64,000 nt of DNA from Astropecten irregularis. Lineage: Eukaryota > Echinodermata > Asteroidea > Paxillosida > Astropectinidae. Position numbers and translations under genes: made by a program. Shown here in pieces: positions 26,301 through 37,399 of this stretch (positions within the stretch are counted from its first letter, which is position 1; every line of letters begins with the position of its first letter). The notes beneath the pieces were generated by a model. That model saw nothing but the letters and a program-made list of their open reading frames with translations. It ran no database searches and was not told the origin of the DNA. The DNA lies in NCBI GenBank assembly GCA_963971285.1, contig OZ020251.1:3720001-3784000 (forward strand). The letters run 5' to 3'.

Positions 26301-29300
26301 TTCTGTTTACTCATTGTCTCTTGTGATTACAAGAGACTCTGATTGGTACCAGATGGCAGTCATTGCAAGGTGATTGGAATGTGCTTCATTAGATTGTCTC
26401 AGTGGAAATGCATGATAGCCTCAACACAGGAGTTTGATACACCCCATGTATACACTTTTAAACAGTCAATTTTAACCATACAAAGGCCCAGACAAAGTTC
26501 CTACAGTATAGATGTGGATTGAACATTTATATATGAATTTTGAAATATTTCTCACACTAGCCCATTAGCTTTGTACACCCCTATACATGTACATGTGTTA
26601 CGTGAAAATATGGTCATGTACAAAAAATATGATGATCGATTGACTGTATTTCCCATACACTATATATACGTACATAATTCACTGTGTAGAACATATATGT
26701 ACTGTACATGTAATGTCCAATGGCGTGACTCAAAACTTTGTTAAGTTGTTTAAATCTTGCCATATATATTTGCACGTAAATCTTATTATATATCCTTAAA
26801 AACCAGCACCAAATCTTAATCGAAATGCTATCGATGTAGGTTGCGAAGTATTGTACATCATTTTGTCAAATGACAATGTGTTCCATAAACACTGCAACTA
26901 AATCCATAGCTAAAATTAAGTTTTTTTACGTTGAGATATGGTCACTTTTAAATCATATGTCTCAATCAAACAAAATAAAAACTGCAAGATATTTACATCA
27001 TATTCAAAATTTAGTGTGTATTTCAATATGCCATTGTATGAGCGACAATTGACCACATACGTTCCAACATAACTTTTATGTTCACATAACAGTTGCACCA
27101 CGTAATGAGACCCCGAACACCTAGTGGTTGTTCACACAACCACAAGTCTAGTTTTTTTTTTTTTAGGTGTTCGGGTTCAAGCCGAACACCTATTGTAATT
27201 GTTCGAGTTTTTTTTTTAGGTGTTCGGGTTCAAGCCGAACACCTATTGTTATTGTTCGAGTTTTTGTTTTTTTTAGCTTTTCCGTGTTCAACGGAAAAGG
27301 TATTGTTTTTGTTCTGTTTTTTTTTCTTTTGTCTTCTTCTTCTTCTTCTTCTCCTCAATTTGCATTGACTTTGTACACAAATTTTGTCCGCGGCACTTTG
27401 GTCCTTTTTAAACAGCCGATTTTGACCAAACTTGGTTTGAAGGAAGTCCATATAGGGTAGTTGTTTCCCGAAACTTTTCATCATCATGACGTCATCAGGT
27501 GTCATGTGACCAGCGATTTGAATTTAAAAATCAAAATCTTAAAAAATCAACAAAAAATCAACGGTTTGAGATATTAGGTTGATTCTTTCACCAAAAGTGA
27601 TTGTTAGGCAGAGTCTTTTTTTGTGAAACATTGCTTGACCTCTGTGACCTCTACTTCCGGTCAAACAGGAAGTAGCTGCTCATTTAAAAGTGGTACGAGC
27701 TAGGATCATGATTTTTTCACCAAAAGTGAATGTTAGGCAAGGTCTTTCATCGTGACACATTACTTGACCTTTGTGACCTCTACTTCCGGTCAAACAGGAA
27801 GTAGCTCCTCATTTAAAAGTGGTAAGAGCTACAATCATGATTCTTTCACCAAAAGTGAATGGTAGGTAAGGTCTTTCATTATGACACATTACTTGACCTC
27901 TGTGACCTCTACTTCCGGTCAAACAGGAAGTAGCTCCTCATTTAAAAGTGGTACGAGGTAGGATCATGATTTTTTCACCAAAAGTGAATGTTAGGCAAGG
28001 TCTTTCATCGTGACACATTACTTGAGCTCTGTGACCTCTACTTCCGGTCAAACAGAAAGTAGCTCCTCATTTAAAAGTGGTTAGAGCTAGGATCCTGGTT
28101 CTTTCACAAAACGTGAATGTTAGGTAAGGTCTTTCTTTGTGATACATTGGTTGACCCCTTGGACCTCTACTTCCGGTCAAACAGGAAGTAGCTCCTCATT
28201 TAAAAGTGGTAAGAGCTATGATCATGATTCTTTCACCAATAGACAATGTTAGGCAAGGTCTTTCATTTGTGACACATTGCTTGACCTCTGTGACCTCTAC
28301 TTCTGGTCAAACCGGAAGTAGCTCCTCATTTAAAAGTGGTAGGAGCTATGATCATGATTCTTTCACCAATAGACAATGTTAGGCAAGGGCTTTCATTTGC
28401 GACACATTGCTTGACCTCTGTGACCTCTACTTCCGGTCAAACCGGAAGTAGCTCCTCATTTAAAAGTGGTTAGAGCTATGATCATGATTGTTTTACCAAA
28501 AGTCAATGTAAGGCAAGGTCTTTCATTGTGACAAAATATTTGACCTCTGTGACCTCTACTTCCGGTCAAACAGGAAGAAGTTCCTTATTTAAAAGTGGTG
28601 AGAGCTATAATCATGATTCTTTCGTCAAAAGTCAATGTTTGGCAAGGTCTTTCTTTGTGACACAAATCTGACCAATTCACGTGAGTTTATGATTAAACGT
28701 GCACTCTTCAAATGTATAAAACATAAGATCATAATCAACTGTCTTTGTGTGTAAAAGGTTATAACAATTTTTCAATAAAAACGGAAACGGAAAAGCCTTG
28801 TGTTCTGTTTTCAACAGACACAATCTCTAGTTTTTGTTTTTTTTTCTTCTTCCCAAACTTGTCAGCAGGACTTCTATATGACAGTTACAAGATATCGACA
28901 TGAAACTTGGTGGGAACTTCGGTCATGATGTAAAGTTGTATTTAGAAGATTGACGTCATGATGACGTCATCGGGTATCAAATTACAAGCGTTTTTAGGAA
29001 AAACTTTGGTGCTTTATAACTTGAGAACCACATGACCTACGATTTTGATATTGACATATGTTACTCAACACGTGAATCTCAACAATTAACATATTTAGTG
29101 TTGTGTACAAATGACCTTCACTTCCGGTGTTACCGGAAGTTGAAGTTTGACTCAAAATAACTCGAAAACGGAAGGATTTGGGCACATAAAACCTCTCTAG
29201 GTAAAAGATAGAGTAGGTCTTAAGCTTTCAAAAAATATAAACGATGACGTCATACACGCTGTATAGCGCCCTCTACGGTGGACTAAAGATATACAGTGAT

Positions 29301-32300
29301 TACGTAATCCAAAAGTAAACAACGGATTTCCGCCAAATTTGGTGAGTGTGAAGCACTAATGCACCTCGACCTATGTGTGAAGTTTAAAATTTGTGACGTC
29401 ATTCAACCGGAGGTTATGCGTTTTTAAAGGAAACATGATGTTATTATTCAAATACTGTTTATTCAGTAATTACATGACGTACATCAGTGCAAATTGCAAA
29501 TTGTTTACATCGTACGCATTCGATGATTTCTGCAAATTTTCAGTTGTTTGTGATGAACTAACCGGAAGTTATCGTCCGGGCAATTTTACATTATTTAAAG
29601 GTGACACCATTTTCTATACGCTATCAGTCAGTGTACATAATACGAATATACTGTGCAATCAGCATGATCAGTATTTCAGTCACGCAGTGTAAGTGTCTTT
29701 CAATATGCCATTAATTGATCACATACGTTCCAACATCTTCACATAACAGTTCAACTACGAAATGAGACCCCGAACACCTAGTGGTTGTTCCCACAACCAC
29801 AATGTCTAGTTTTTTTTTGTTTTTTTTTATTTGTCTTCTTCCCAAACTTGTCAGCAGGACTTCTATATGACAGTTACAAGATATTGACTTGAAACTTAGT
29901 GGGAACTTCGGTCATGATGCCAAGTTGTATTTAGAAGATTGACGTCATGATGACGTCATCGGGTATCAAATTACACCCGTTTTTAGGAAAAACTTTGGTG
30001 CTTTATAACTTGAGAACCACATGACCTATGATTTTGATATTGACATATGTTACTCAACACGTGAATGTCAACAATTATTATATTCAGTTAATTAATTTCC
30101 GCCAAATTTAGTAGGTGTAAAGCACTAATGTACCTCGACATGTATGTGAAGTTTGAAATCTGTGACGTCATTCAACCTGAAGTTATGCTCTTTTAAAGGG
30201 AAAATTACTGAATTATTCCAATACTGTTTACTCAGTAATTACATGAGTACATCAGTGAAAACTGCTTGTAATGTGATTACAAGAGACTCTGATTAGTACC
30301 AGATGGCAGTCATTGCAAGGTGATTGGAATGTGCTTCATTACATTGTCTCAGTGGAAACACATGATAGCCTCAACACAGGAGTTTGATACACCTCATACA
30401 CTTTTAAACAGTCAATTTTAACCATAGAAAGGCCCAGACAAAGTTCTTACACTCAATACAGCGTTGATTTGAAGTGAACATTTACGGCATCTCTTGATTT
30501 TATATGAATTTTTTAATATTTCTCACATTGTGTTACGTGAAAATATGGTCATGTACAAAAAATATGATGATCGATTGACTCTTTTCCCCATACACTATAT
30601 ATGTACAAAAATTGTACATAATTCACTGTGTAGAACATGTATATGTACATGTAATGTCCAATTGCGTGACTCAAAACTTTGTTAACATCTTGCTATAGAT
30701 ATTTGCACGTAAATCTTATTATATATCATTAAATACCAGCACCAAATCTTAATCGAAATGCTATTGATGTAGGTTGCGGAGTATTGTACATCATTTTGTC
30801 AAATGACAATGTGTTCCATAAACACTGCAACTAAATCCATGGGCTAAAAGTAAGTTTTTTTACATTGAGATATGGTCACTTTTAAACCATATGTCTTAAT
30901 CAAACAAAATAAAAACTGCAAGATATTTACATCATATTCAAAATTTAGTGTGTATTTCAATATGCCATTGTAAGAGGATGAGCGACAATTGACCACAAAC
31001 GTTCCAACATAACTTTTATGTTCACATAACAGTTCCACCACGTAATGAGACCCCGAACACCTAGTGGTTGTTCACACAACCACAAGTCTAGTAACATTTT
31101 GTATTTCTGGTTTATTCACCTCAAGCTTTCTCATTCCCAGCTCAGCTTGTGTGTTGCTAGACGGTAATGAGGGCCAACAATAAGAGTCAAATGAAAAGTG
31201 ATGATAGTGATAAAACAAAGATACGTACGTGTCTGCCTCCCAGTAAAAGGGGCCGTTAAGACGAGCCTTTGGTGCTTCAAATCCTTCTTTTTTACTTGAA
31301 GCGGTTATACGACTATCAGGAATGGCGCCGCTCTCCAGGCCCAAAGGTCCGGGACTACACACTACTGCTGGATCAAGCAAAATGAATGCATCCTGTGTAA
31401 AGCAAAATTTGTATAAGCCTTAACAAATTATGTCAATATTGTCAAAAAATGTATAATTTACTTGTTGCAGTCTCGCCTTTAGTGCTTATTTTCTTAGTAG
31501 TATGTCCCTCGGTAGTTGGTTCCACGGTAGTCGGTTCCTCGGTAGTTGGCTCCTCAGTAGTCGGTTCCTCGGTAGTTGGCTCCTCGGTAGTCAGTTCCTC
31601 GGTAGTTGGCTCCTCAGTAGTCGGTTCCTTGGTAGTTGGCTCCTCGGTAGTTGGTTCCTCAGTGGTTGGCTCCTCGGTAGTTGGCTCCTCAGTGGTTGGC
31701 TCCTCGGTAGTTGGTTTCTCGGTAGTTGGTTCCTCGGTAGTTGGTTCCTCGGTAGTTGGCTCCTCGGTAGTCGATTCCTCGGTAGTTGGTTCCTCGGTAG
31801 TTGGCTCCTCGGTAGTTGGTTCCTTGGTAGTTGGTTCCTTGGTAGTTGGCTCCTCGGTAGTTGGTTCCTCGGTAGTTGGTTCCTCAGTAGATGGTTCCTC
31901 TGTAGTCGGCTCCTCGGTAGTTGGTTCCTTGGTAGTTGGTTCCTCGGTAGTTGGCTCCTCGGTAGTCTGTTCTTCGGTAGTTAGTTCCTCGGTAGTTGGT
32001 TCCTCGGTAGTTGGTTCCTCGGTAGTTGGTTCCTCGGTATATGGTTCCTCTGTAGTCGGCTCCTCGGTAGTTGCCTCCTCGTTAGTTGGCATCTCGGTTG
32101 TTGGCTTCTCGGTAGTTGGTTCATCGATAGTTGGTTCATCGGCAGTCGTTGTCTCGATAGGTGGCTTTTCGGTTGCAGGTTTCTCTGTAATTGATATATG
32201 GGTGGATGTCGTCTCGATAGATGGTTCTTTAGTAGATTGTTTTCGGGCTACATGTAAATAATAGATTGTGCTGAAAATGTAGGCATATATTTTGCATAGA

Positions 32301-34001
32301 TGGCAACTGCGTCAGTATGAACTCGCCTCTATTACCCATGTGACCCGAGTTAGATTTGTCCTAGCTATTATCATTATGACTTCTGAGTGACATTCACATT
32401 CTTATTGTCTAAATCATAAAAGTGTTATCAAAAGTGAAATAATTATGTAATTAAAAGTATAGTACCTGCAGTCACGCAGTCAAAGACTCTTTGTATTTCC
32501 TCAGGATCTTCGGTGAGGAAGAGTCCATCCAGATAGTAGGGCGGCCCCTGGAGGCACGAGGAGGCAGGGATGTTCATCCCACCAAGACGTATGGCAGTGC
32601 ATTTGCAGGGATCTTTGTACGGTAAGAACCAACGGGATGGTTTACCAGATCGTGGGTCGTACTCCGTTCCGATGAAGCAAATTTGATGGCAAGAAACAAG
32701 CCCTATGTGCAAACCAAAAGCAATTGATCTTGCTGGTATGCTTATTGCTGGTTTATTTTTAGTCTATACTGTTCGCAGATAAAAACGAACTAAAGAGGTT
32801 ATACATTTGGGCTGTTAACGATCAAACTAATTGAATAAAATTGCAGAGACTGTTCAGTAAAAAAGAGAATCATTTTACAAGGCTGCTGTTTTTTTTTCTA
32901 TTATCGCCATGGACCTTATCGAAGAATTTGTTTTTGAAGCTTGTTTTCGGCGCTGCGCGTGCGCGCGCAAAGGACAGTGGGTATGTTTAGTTTTAAAAGT
33001 TACCACACGCGTGGACTCGCGTACACGTAAAACTTAAGTTGTTTTTTTTTCTTAGAAGAAAGCCTTGATTTGAGTTTGTTATACATAACGATGCTGCACA
33101 ACGGGCCATGGAATGTTACTGTCGAGTCAATTGTTCCAGCGATCTAAAGTACTAAGTACTTGTAGAGTACTTATTTATAGTTGAATGTTCATGTCCATAC
33201 GTTTTATGCACTCATCGCCAGCCCTAGCAACCCTGTGTTTCCCAGAATGCCTTTCGCACAGCCAGTTAGGGGCCGTCCATAAAGTACGTACGCACGAAGG
33301 GGGGGAGGGGGGGTTGTCACCGATGCGTACGCCATGCGTAGGCCCTACAGGGGGGGAGGGGGGGTTAAGGCCAATGCGTACCGTACGCAAACGAAAAATT
33401 TGCATAGCATTATCGCGCGAAAAGAGAGGTAAAAAACGTGAAAAAAGCACCGGGATGGTTTTGTTTTTTCCTTTTTTGCTTATTCAACATGATAAAAAAT
33501 AGTAAAATCATTATGTAAATGTATAAAAACCTGTTAAACTTTAGTCATTCATTCCAGAATTTGAAGGCGACGTCCCAATTACGGTACCGGCCCGGATAAC
33601 GGTGACATTTTAATGATGCTAAAGCAAGGGACCACGAGAAGTGAAAAACCTTATGTGGAATGCGTATGCGTACAGGGGGGAGGGGGGGTTGGGACCACTG
33701 CGTACGCCATGCGTACAGAGGGGGAGGGGGGTCAAAAAAGTCGGCATTTCGTGCGTACGTACTTTATGGACGGCCCCTTATGCGCTATCTTCGATAAGGT
33801 CCACGTTCTTCCATCATCATATGATTCCTGCGGTTTTATTACAATTTGACCTTTGCGAAATGAAAGAAGGAAATTTTACAACACATATTCGTCTCCTCAA
33901 TTTACGGTTGAAGACAAAATAGATGAATCAATCTTTCAATGAAAAAAAAGCCTACCTTTTAGCGCCAGAATCATCAAACTGAAGACCACAGCGGTGTCCA
34001 T
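23386..34001 (-). CDS. Gene A: secreted TEP-repeat protein with C-terminal F5/8 type C (discoidin) domain, six exons
   Basis: I reconstructed the exons on the minus strand as 34001-33956, 32702-32466, 32247-31462, 31364-31229, 24394-24232 and 23523-23386. All have GT-AG junctions. The total is 1506 nt (501 aa plus TAA), and intron phases are 1,1,1,2,0. Exon 1 gives a signal peptide (MDTAVVFSLMILALK). Residues 16-94 form a Cys-containing module, with C..C, DPCKC and GLFLTEDPEEI motifs, that I do not recognise. Residues 95-356 are a linker of TTEEP pentapeptides, probably O-glycosylated. Residues 357-501 form an F5/8C domain: GLESGAIPDSRITASS, ARLN, YWEAD, DCWIEVDL, GVITQG, and a final RLRLELLGC whose Cys pairs with Cys359. 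This family binds glycans or membranes outside cells. Each of the three domain exons is recognisable on its own. Intron 4 is enlarged to 6.8 kb by nested transposons. Gene B is the paralogue. Expression is untested. Confidence 0.9.
23711..24078. mobile_element. 368-bp MITE with TTAA ends, in gene A intron 5
   Basis: TTAAAGGTAATATCATACTT at the left matches the inverse of AAGTATGATACTACCTTTAA at the right. In the middle is the near-perfect palindrome TTTTTGATCTTTT / AAAAGATCAAAAA. The family recurs at 44964-45303, as an end fragment at 53455-53580, and inside the satellite units. TTAA at both ends suggests piggyBac-type target use. Confidence 0.88.
24616..27151 (+). mobile_element. Hairpin-ended element A (outer), split by element B
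   Basis: The left piece is 24616-24664, starting AGGTGTTCGGGTTCAAGCCG, a self-complementary hairpin. The right piece is 25681-27151, ending in the stem ACAACCAC followed by AAGTCTAG. The 3' hairpin a few bases before a terminal CTAG, the T-rich insertion sites and the lack of protein coding resemble non-autonomous Helitron or Helentron elements. The family assignment is inference. With element B removed it is about 1.5 kb. Confidence 0.65.
24665..25680 (+). mobile_element. Hairpin-ended element B, nested in element A
   Basis: It starts AGGTGTTCGGGTTGAAGCCG and ends GTTCCCACAACCAC then AATGTCTAG. It is about 1.0 kb and sits in the T-tract just after element A's 5' hairpin. Its interior (AACTTGTCAGCAGGACTTCT; ATTGACGTCATGATGACGTC) is shared with A, C and D. 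Confidence 0.7.
27275..28830 (+). mobile_element. Hairpin-ended element E, innermost, a different family
   Basis: It starts with the hairpin AGCTTTTCCGTGTTCAACGG and ends with CTGTTTTCAACAG, then ACACAATCTCTAG. The layout is the same as A-D (5' hairpin, 3' hairpin, CTAG, T-tract target) but the sequence is unrelated. Its interior is almost entirely the 129-bp minisatellite. Confidence 0.65.
27570..28670. repeat. 129-130 bp minisatellite, eight copies, inside element E
   Basis: The marker TACTTCCGGTCAAACAGG (with variants) starts at 27652, 27781, 27910, 28039, 28168, 28298, 28428 and 28557, giving a period of 129, 129, 129, 129, 130, 130 and 129. Each unit contains the small inverted repeat CTTCC-N-GGAAG. 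Confidence 0.93.
31500..32100 (-). repeat. 15-bp coding minisatellite (TTEEP repeats) in gene A exon 3
   Basis: About 40 near-perfect 15-bp repeats encode Thr-Thr-Glu-Glu-Pro on the minus strand, with variants such as TTKEP and TTEES. Because 15 is divisible by 3, copy-number changes keep the frame. The repeat also leaves other frames open, producing spurious long plus-strand frames of Val-Val-Gly-Ser-Ser type. Confidence 0.93.
33269..33777. mobile_element. 509-bp MITE with GGGGCCGTCCATAAAGTACG termini, TTA target duplication
   Basis: About 30 bp at each end are perfect inverted repeats (GGGGCCGTCCATAAAGTACG...CGTACTTTATGGACGGCCCC). TTA lies on both sides, as expected for PIF/Harbinger insertions. 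Inside are G-rich blocks (GGGGGGAGGGGGGG) next to GCGTACGCCATGCGTA. It sits in intron 1 of gene A. Confidence 0.9.
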
Positions 34002-34101
34002 TTTCCCCAACGACGACAAGCTGCAATGGCCACGAGAGCCAAACCGTACTACCACCAAGCAAGCATGAAACGCACCACGCTAGGAGTTCCACAGGAACCG
34101 A

Positions 34102-34157
34102 CCAATCAGAAAGGACCACGCGCGTCTAGTAAATCTCCAGATTGGTCCATATTTAAT
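34102..34157 (-). promoter_or_regulatory. Likely gene A promoter elements
   Basis: The minus strand has TTAAATA at about 34156-34150 next to GGACCAAT (CCAAT at 34145-34141), and a CCAAT-type element in opposite orientation near 34102-34106. All lie 100-155 bp upstream of the ATG at 34001. Gene B also has a CCAAT/TATA-like arrangement upstream of its ATG. Confidence 0.45.
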
Positions 34158-34741
34158 GCTGCGCAATCGGAGGAGTCATATCCCCGTGCAACTATAACGA
34201 CAATAGCACCAGTTGATTTGAGCAAGAACGTGACCGAAAAGGCCGTTTTTAATCATAAGATCGATGTTGTCAGGGCTGTGGTGTGGAGAAACGGAAGTCC
34301 CTCCACCTCTAATGCTGTAGGAAGCGGTCCGTCGATTTACATGAACAATGTAATAATCAATAAAGCAGTGTATAGCAACTTCAGCTTGTGCGTTACCTCG
34401 GAACTGACTTTGCAGTTTCGTACAATGGCGCATCCTTGGCCGACTTCCTACAACTCTCGATCGCTGTTTCATTTCAGCCTGTACAGGCCTAACGTGCCGA
34501 TGTATGCATAATGAAGAAATCTACATGTACATGCCATTTATAATTTCCACACTATTTGCTATTAATAACAAATGGGCTGGTACAAAAATGAGAATAAAAA
34601 AATGTGGGTTTTCTACTGTGTGTCCCCCAAAAAGATTTGCAGAAATCTTTTTGCAGAAACTTTTGAAAAGGAATTGTATGTTTTCAGCTATTTCATTTTA
34701 GTCTATTGCATTCACCAGCTCACTGTGTAAAGTATGATCAA

Positions 34742-34976
34742 GGGCCTTTTCCAAACCTCGGCTCCGGCTCAGGCTCCGGCTTCAGCTCCATTTCGTGACT
34801 CCATTTTTGAACAACAGGTATCAAAATAGAGGCTTTTGGTTACGGATTGGAAGTAGATACTCTATTTTGAACAGGAAAACAGAGATTCAGCTTCAATGAA
34901 AAGCCACAACCTACATTTTCAGCATATGGATGACAGCGCCGGAGCCGGAGCCGGAGCCGAGGTTTGGAAAAGGGCC
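34742..34976. mobile_element. MITE with GGGCCTTTTCCAAACCTCGG termini
   Basis: The inverted termini contain GGCTCC/GGAGCC hexamer repeats. A nearly identical copy with more GGAGCC repeats lies at 47346-47594, and a degraded, oppositely oriented copy at 52100-52300. It lies upstream of gene A. Confidence 0.85.
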
Positions 34977-34979
34977 CAT

Positions 34980-35545
34980 ATGTCAATGCAATCCATTCAT
35001 GCATCACTGAGCAATTACTTACCATTCTGCTACAATTTACAAGTGAGTGACAGTTGTGGTAATCTTAGTAGTGATAGTGTGTGAAGTGAACGTGGGGGCC
35101 ACTTCAAAGGGTAAATTTACAGATCACAACTCAGAATGTTAAGATGACCACCATTGTCATTCAATATTGTAATGGCATGGAAATGGGCTTTTTCAGACAA
35201 TCAGTATTTGCTCGGTGATGCATCGATAGATTGCAATGAAATTTCGTCAAAACATAGCCTTAGAGATATTGGATGCAATAGATTAAAAATCAAATACTAA
35301 AAGGTATACAATTTCTTTTCATGATATTTGGAAAATGGTTATCGTTTTGTTTGTTTGTTTTTATACTATTTCTTTATTTGGACACATTTACAGGGTATAT
35401 TGTACTTTGTTTATGAGGGGTTTTTTTTCAAAGTGGTTATTTCAAACATTAATTTTAAGCAACCACTTAGTATTGTTCATGTTGTTATTTTTACAGCTGA
35501 TTGGTTCAACTCTGTTTTATAGCCACACATCTTCAATGGGCTTTC
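34980..35545. other. No recognised feature
   Basis: T-rich sequence between a MITE and a LINE fragment, with no coding signature or repeat terminus. Confidence 0.3.
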
Positions 35546-35548
35546 AGT

Positions 35549-37397
35549 TCACGCTAATTGGGTTGTTGTTTGTGGTATATTCTTCCTCAAAACCTTTGTT
35601 TTCTTTTTATTTACCTTTAGACCAATGACACTGGCTGACTGATAAAGGCTCTCTGTCTTTGACTGGGCATCTTGGTATCGATGTGAGAGCAGACTTATGT
35701 CGTCTGCATAATCGAGATCTTCCAGTACTGCGGTGAAGGTCCACTGGATACCTTGACACTTTCCTTGGGTTCTGCGTCTCATCACTCAATCAATAGCCAT
35801 GGAGAAGAGTATGGGTGAGAGAGAGAGAGGGGGAGGGGGGGAGAGAGTATCCCTGGTGTCCACCTTGAAAGGTTCAGTCAACTCGTTGTTGTGAATAACA
35901 CGGCACTCAAAATTCTTGTAGAGTGACTGGATGATGTCGACCAGTTTTTTAGGAATGCCGTAGTGTCTGAGGATCTTGCAAAGGGAGTCACGGTGTAGAC
36001 TATCGGAAGCCTTCGTGAAGTTCACGAATACTATGTACAGTGTGCTGTTCCTTTCGATGGACTGTTCTAGTATCTGACGTAATACAGATATGTGATCTTT
36101 GCCTGGATTTCGCCTTCCAGAAGCCCGCTTGCACGTTGTAGTGTGAGACATTATTATTTCATGACAATGCAATTTAGTGGAATTGCAAATTGACCCATCC
36201 GGTACGAATAAGTTGCATAATTGTTCTCCAGCACTGAAAACAATTTCAGGCTTTCCCCCCAAGTTTTACATCAAACGATGTACGTGTATTGCATTGTAAA
36301 ATTGAGAACTAAACTTAGTTTTCAGATGCTTGAATTAAAATTAAATTCGTAGATCTGTATTTATTTATACTGTACAGTTTTCATCGAATATGTTAGTATA
36401 CTGTCGTTTTAAACTATTATCATCACACTTTATAGCCTAGAGGTTCACTGGTATTTCGGGGGTCAGTGTATTACGAGAAAGAAGGTTAAATTCCATCCCT
36501 TTGGCCGAAAATTTTCGTCCGGGGTCAAGACGTGTGACCTATACCAATCTCAGTTTGGCCAAAGGGTCACCTACGAAAACCAAAGTTACATGAACAGAAA
36601 AACGTATTTTTGCGAGCTTTAAAACGAATCTAAATTTGAAAAAAAAATGTTTTTAACCAAAATAAGGTCTCTAAATTCAGGAATTGTAGATAATATCAAG
36701 ATCATATTCAAATTAGGTTTGCCCCCACCGACGTGGACGAGCACCGCACACTCAGTGCTTGTGAGTCCACGTGAAAAAAAAATCACATGCCGGCCCAGGT
36801 GGTTTTCGAACCCACGTCCTCGTGTTTACTTGTGTAGATGCCATACCACTAGGCCACCGAGATGGCTGTGGTCAGTGGGGTGAATCTAATCCAATATCGC
36901 GACGGAATCCGGAAACATTACAACCCTGCTGGCGTTGGAAGAGCCTGGAAATTGGAACGGTGATTGGCCATAAAGCGTGTGGTAAAATACATTTTTTTAT
37001 TTTCCCTTCTCTGATTGGCTAATGAATGTGACGTCATTTTAAGCTGTTCTTATGCCAGTGTGTATTGTCCTTACTTTTTCGGTTACCACAGGATAATTTC
37101 CTTGCTTTTGCCTTGTGTACATTGAAATGATTTTGGCAGCTCAAAAGAGCGAAGCTAATGATTAGACTGATGAACGCAGTGTTCTTGTCGTATTATGGTG
37201 TCCACTGCTGTTTTGATGCGCTGAAGTATAATATGGCTGCCTCTCCAGTTGTTGCAATTCTCCAGATCTCCTCTCTTTGGTAGCTCAGCAGATTGCAGAT
37301 TAAACCTAGTTAATTCCACGAGCCATTTGTGTGAAAATGGGTCTGTGGGGTGAGAGTGTTCGTTGGCCAAGTTGCAAGAAGGACAGCATTGTTTCAT
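35549..37397 (-). pseudogene. Broken non-LTR retrotransposon reverse transcriptase
   Basis: Reading leftwards on the minus strand, 37397-37155 encodes the early RT block (LPKRGDLENCNNWRG). After about 1 kb of foreign sequence, 36262-35786 encodes LRQILEQSIERNSTLYIVFV through KVDTRDTLS. Then 35785-35549 encodes the catalytic YADD block (LDYADDISLLSHRYQDAQ). The GVRQG-type motif is destroyed by a GA-rich microsatellite at about 35818-35847 with a frameshift, and the 5' and 3' parts are missing. A SINE (36705-36895) lies in the insertion. The element is inactive, of a LINE type common in marine invertebrates. Confidence 0.85.
36705..36895 (-). mobile_element. tRNA-derived SINE, minus strand
   Basis: On the minus strand it matches the 361-565 SINE: CACCCCACTGACCACAGC, the A-box region CGGTGGCCTAGTGGTATGGC, the B-box region GGTTCGAA, and the CACTCACAAGCACTGAGTG-like body. 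It sits within the LINE fragment interval. Confidence 0.75.
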
Positions 37398-37399
37398 TA

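Larger units (their letters stand above)
27217..29809 (+). mobile_element. Hairpin-ended element D, nested in C and split by E
   Basis: The left piece is 27217-27274 and the right piece 28831-29809, ending CACAACCACAATGTCTAG like element B. Without E it is about 1.04 kb, matching B's length and interior. Confidence 0.65.
27165..31091 (+). mobile_element. Hairpin-ended element C (outermost of the second nest)
   Basis: The left piece is 27165-27216 and the right piece 29810-31091, ending CACAACCACAAGTCTAG as element A does. It shares with A an extra internal block (CAGATGGCAGTCATTGCAAG region) that B and D lack. Part of its middle is deleted near 30090. Element D lies in its T-tract at the position where B lies in A. 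Confidence 0.65.

Noticed and set aside
27570..28670. CRISPR array
   Set aside because: The 129-bp units are contiguous tandem repeats without unique spacers, in an animal genome and inside a mobile element.
31449..32261. Long plus-strand open frames of Val-Val-Gly-Ser-Ser and Gly-Ser-Trp-Leu repeats
   Set aside because: They are shadows of the 15-bp coding repeat of gene A exon 3. The minus-strand frame fits the splice structure and the paralogue.
33185..33922. Several Gly-rich open frames
   Set aside because: They are translations of the G-rich blocks within the 33269-33777 MITE.
34026..34511. 161-residue plus-strand open frame
   Set aside because: It overlaps the predicted gene A promoter, has no recognisable domain and no supporting splice or repeat evidence.
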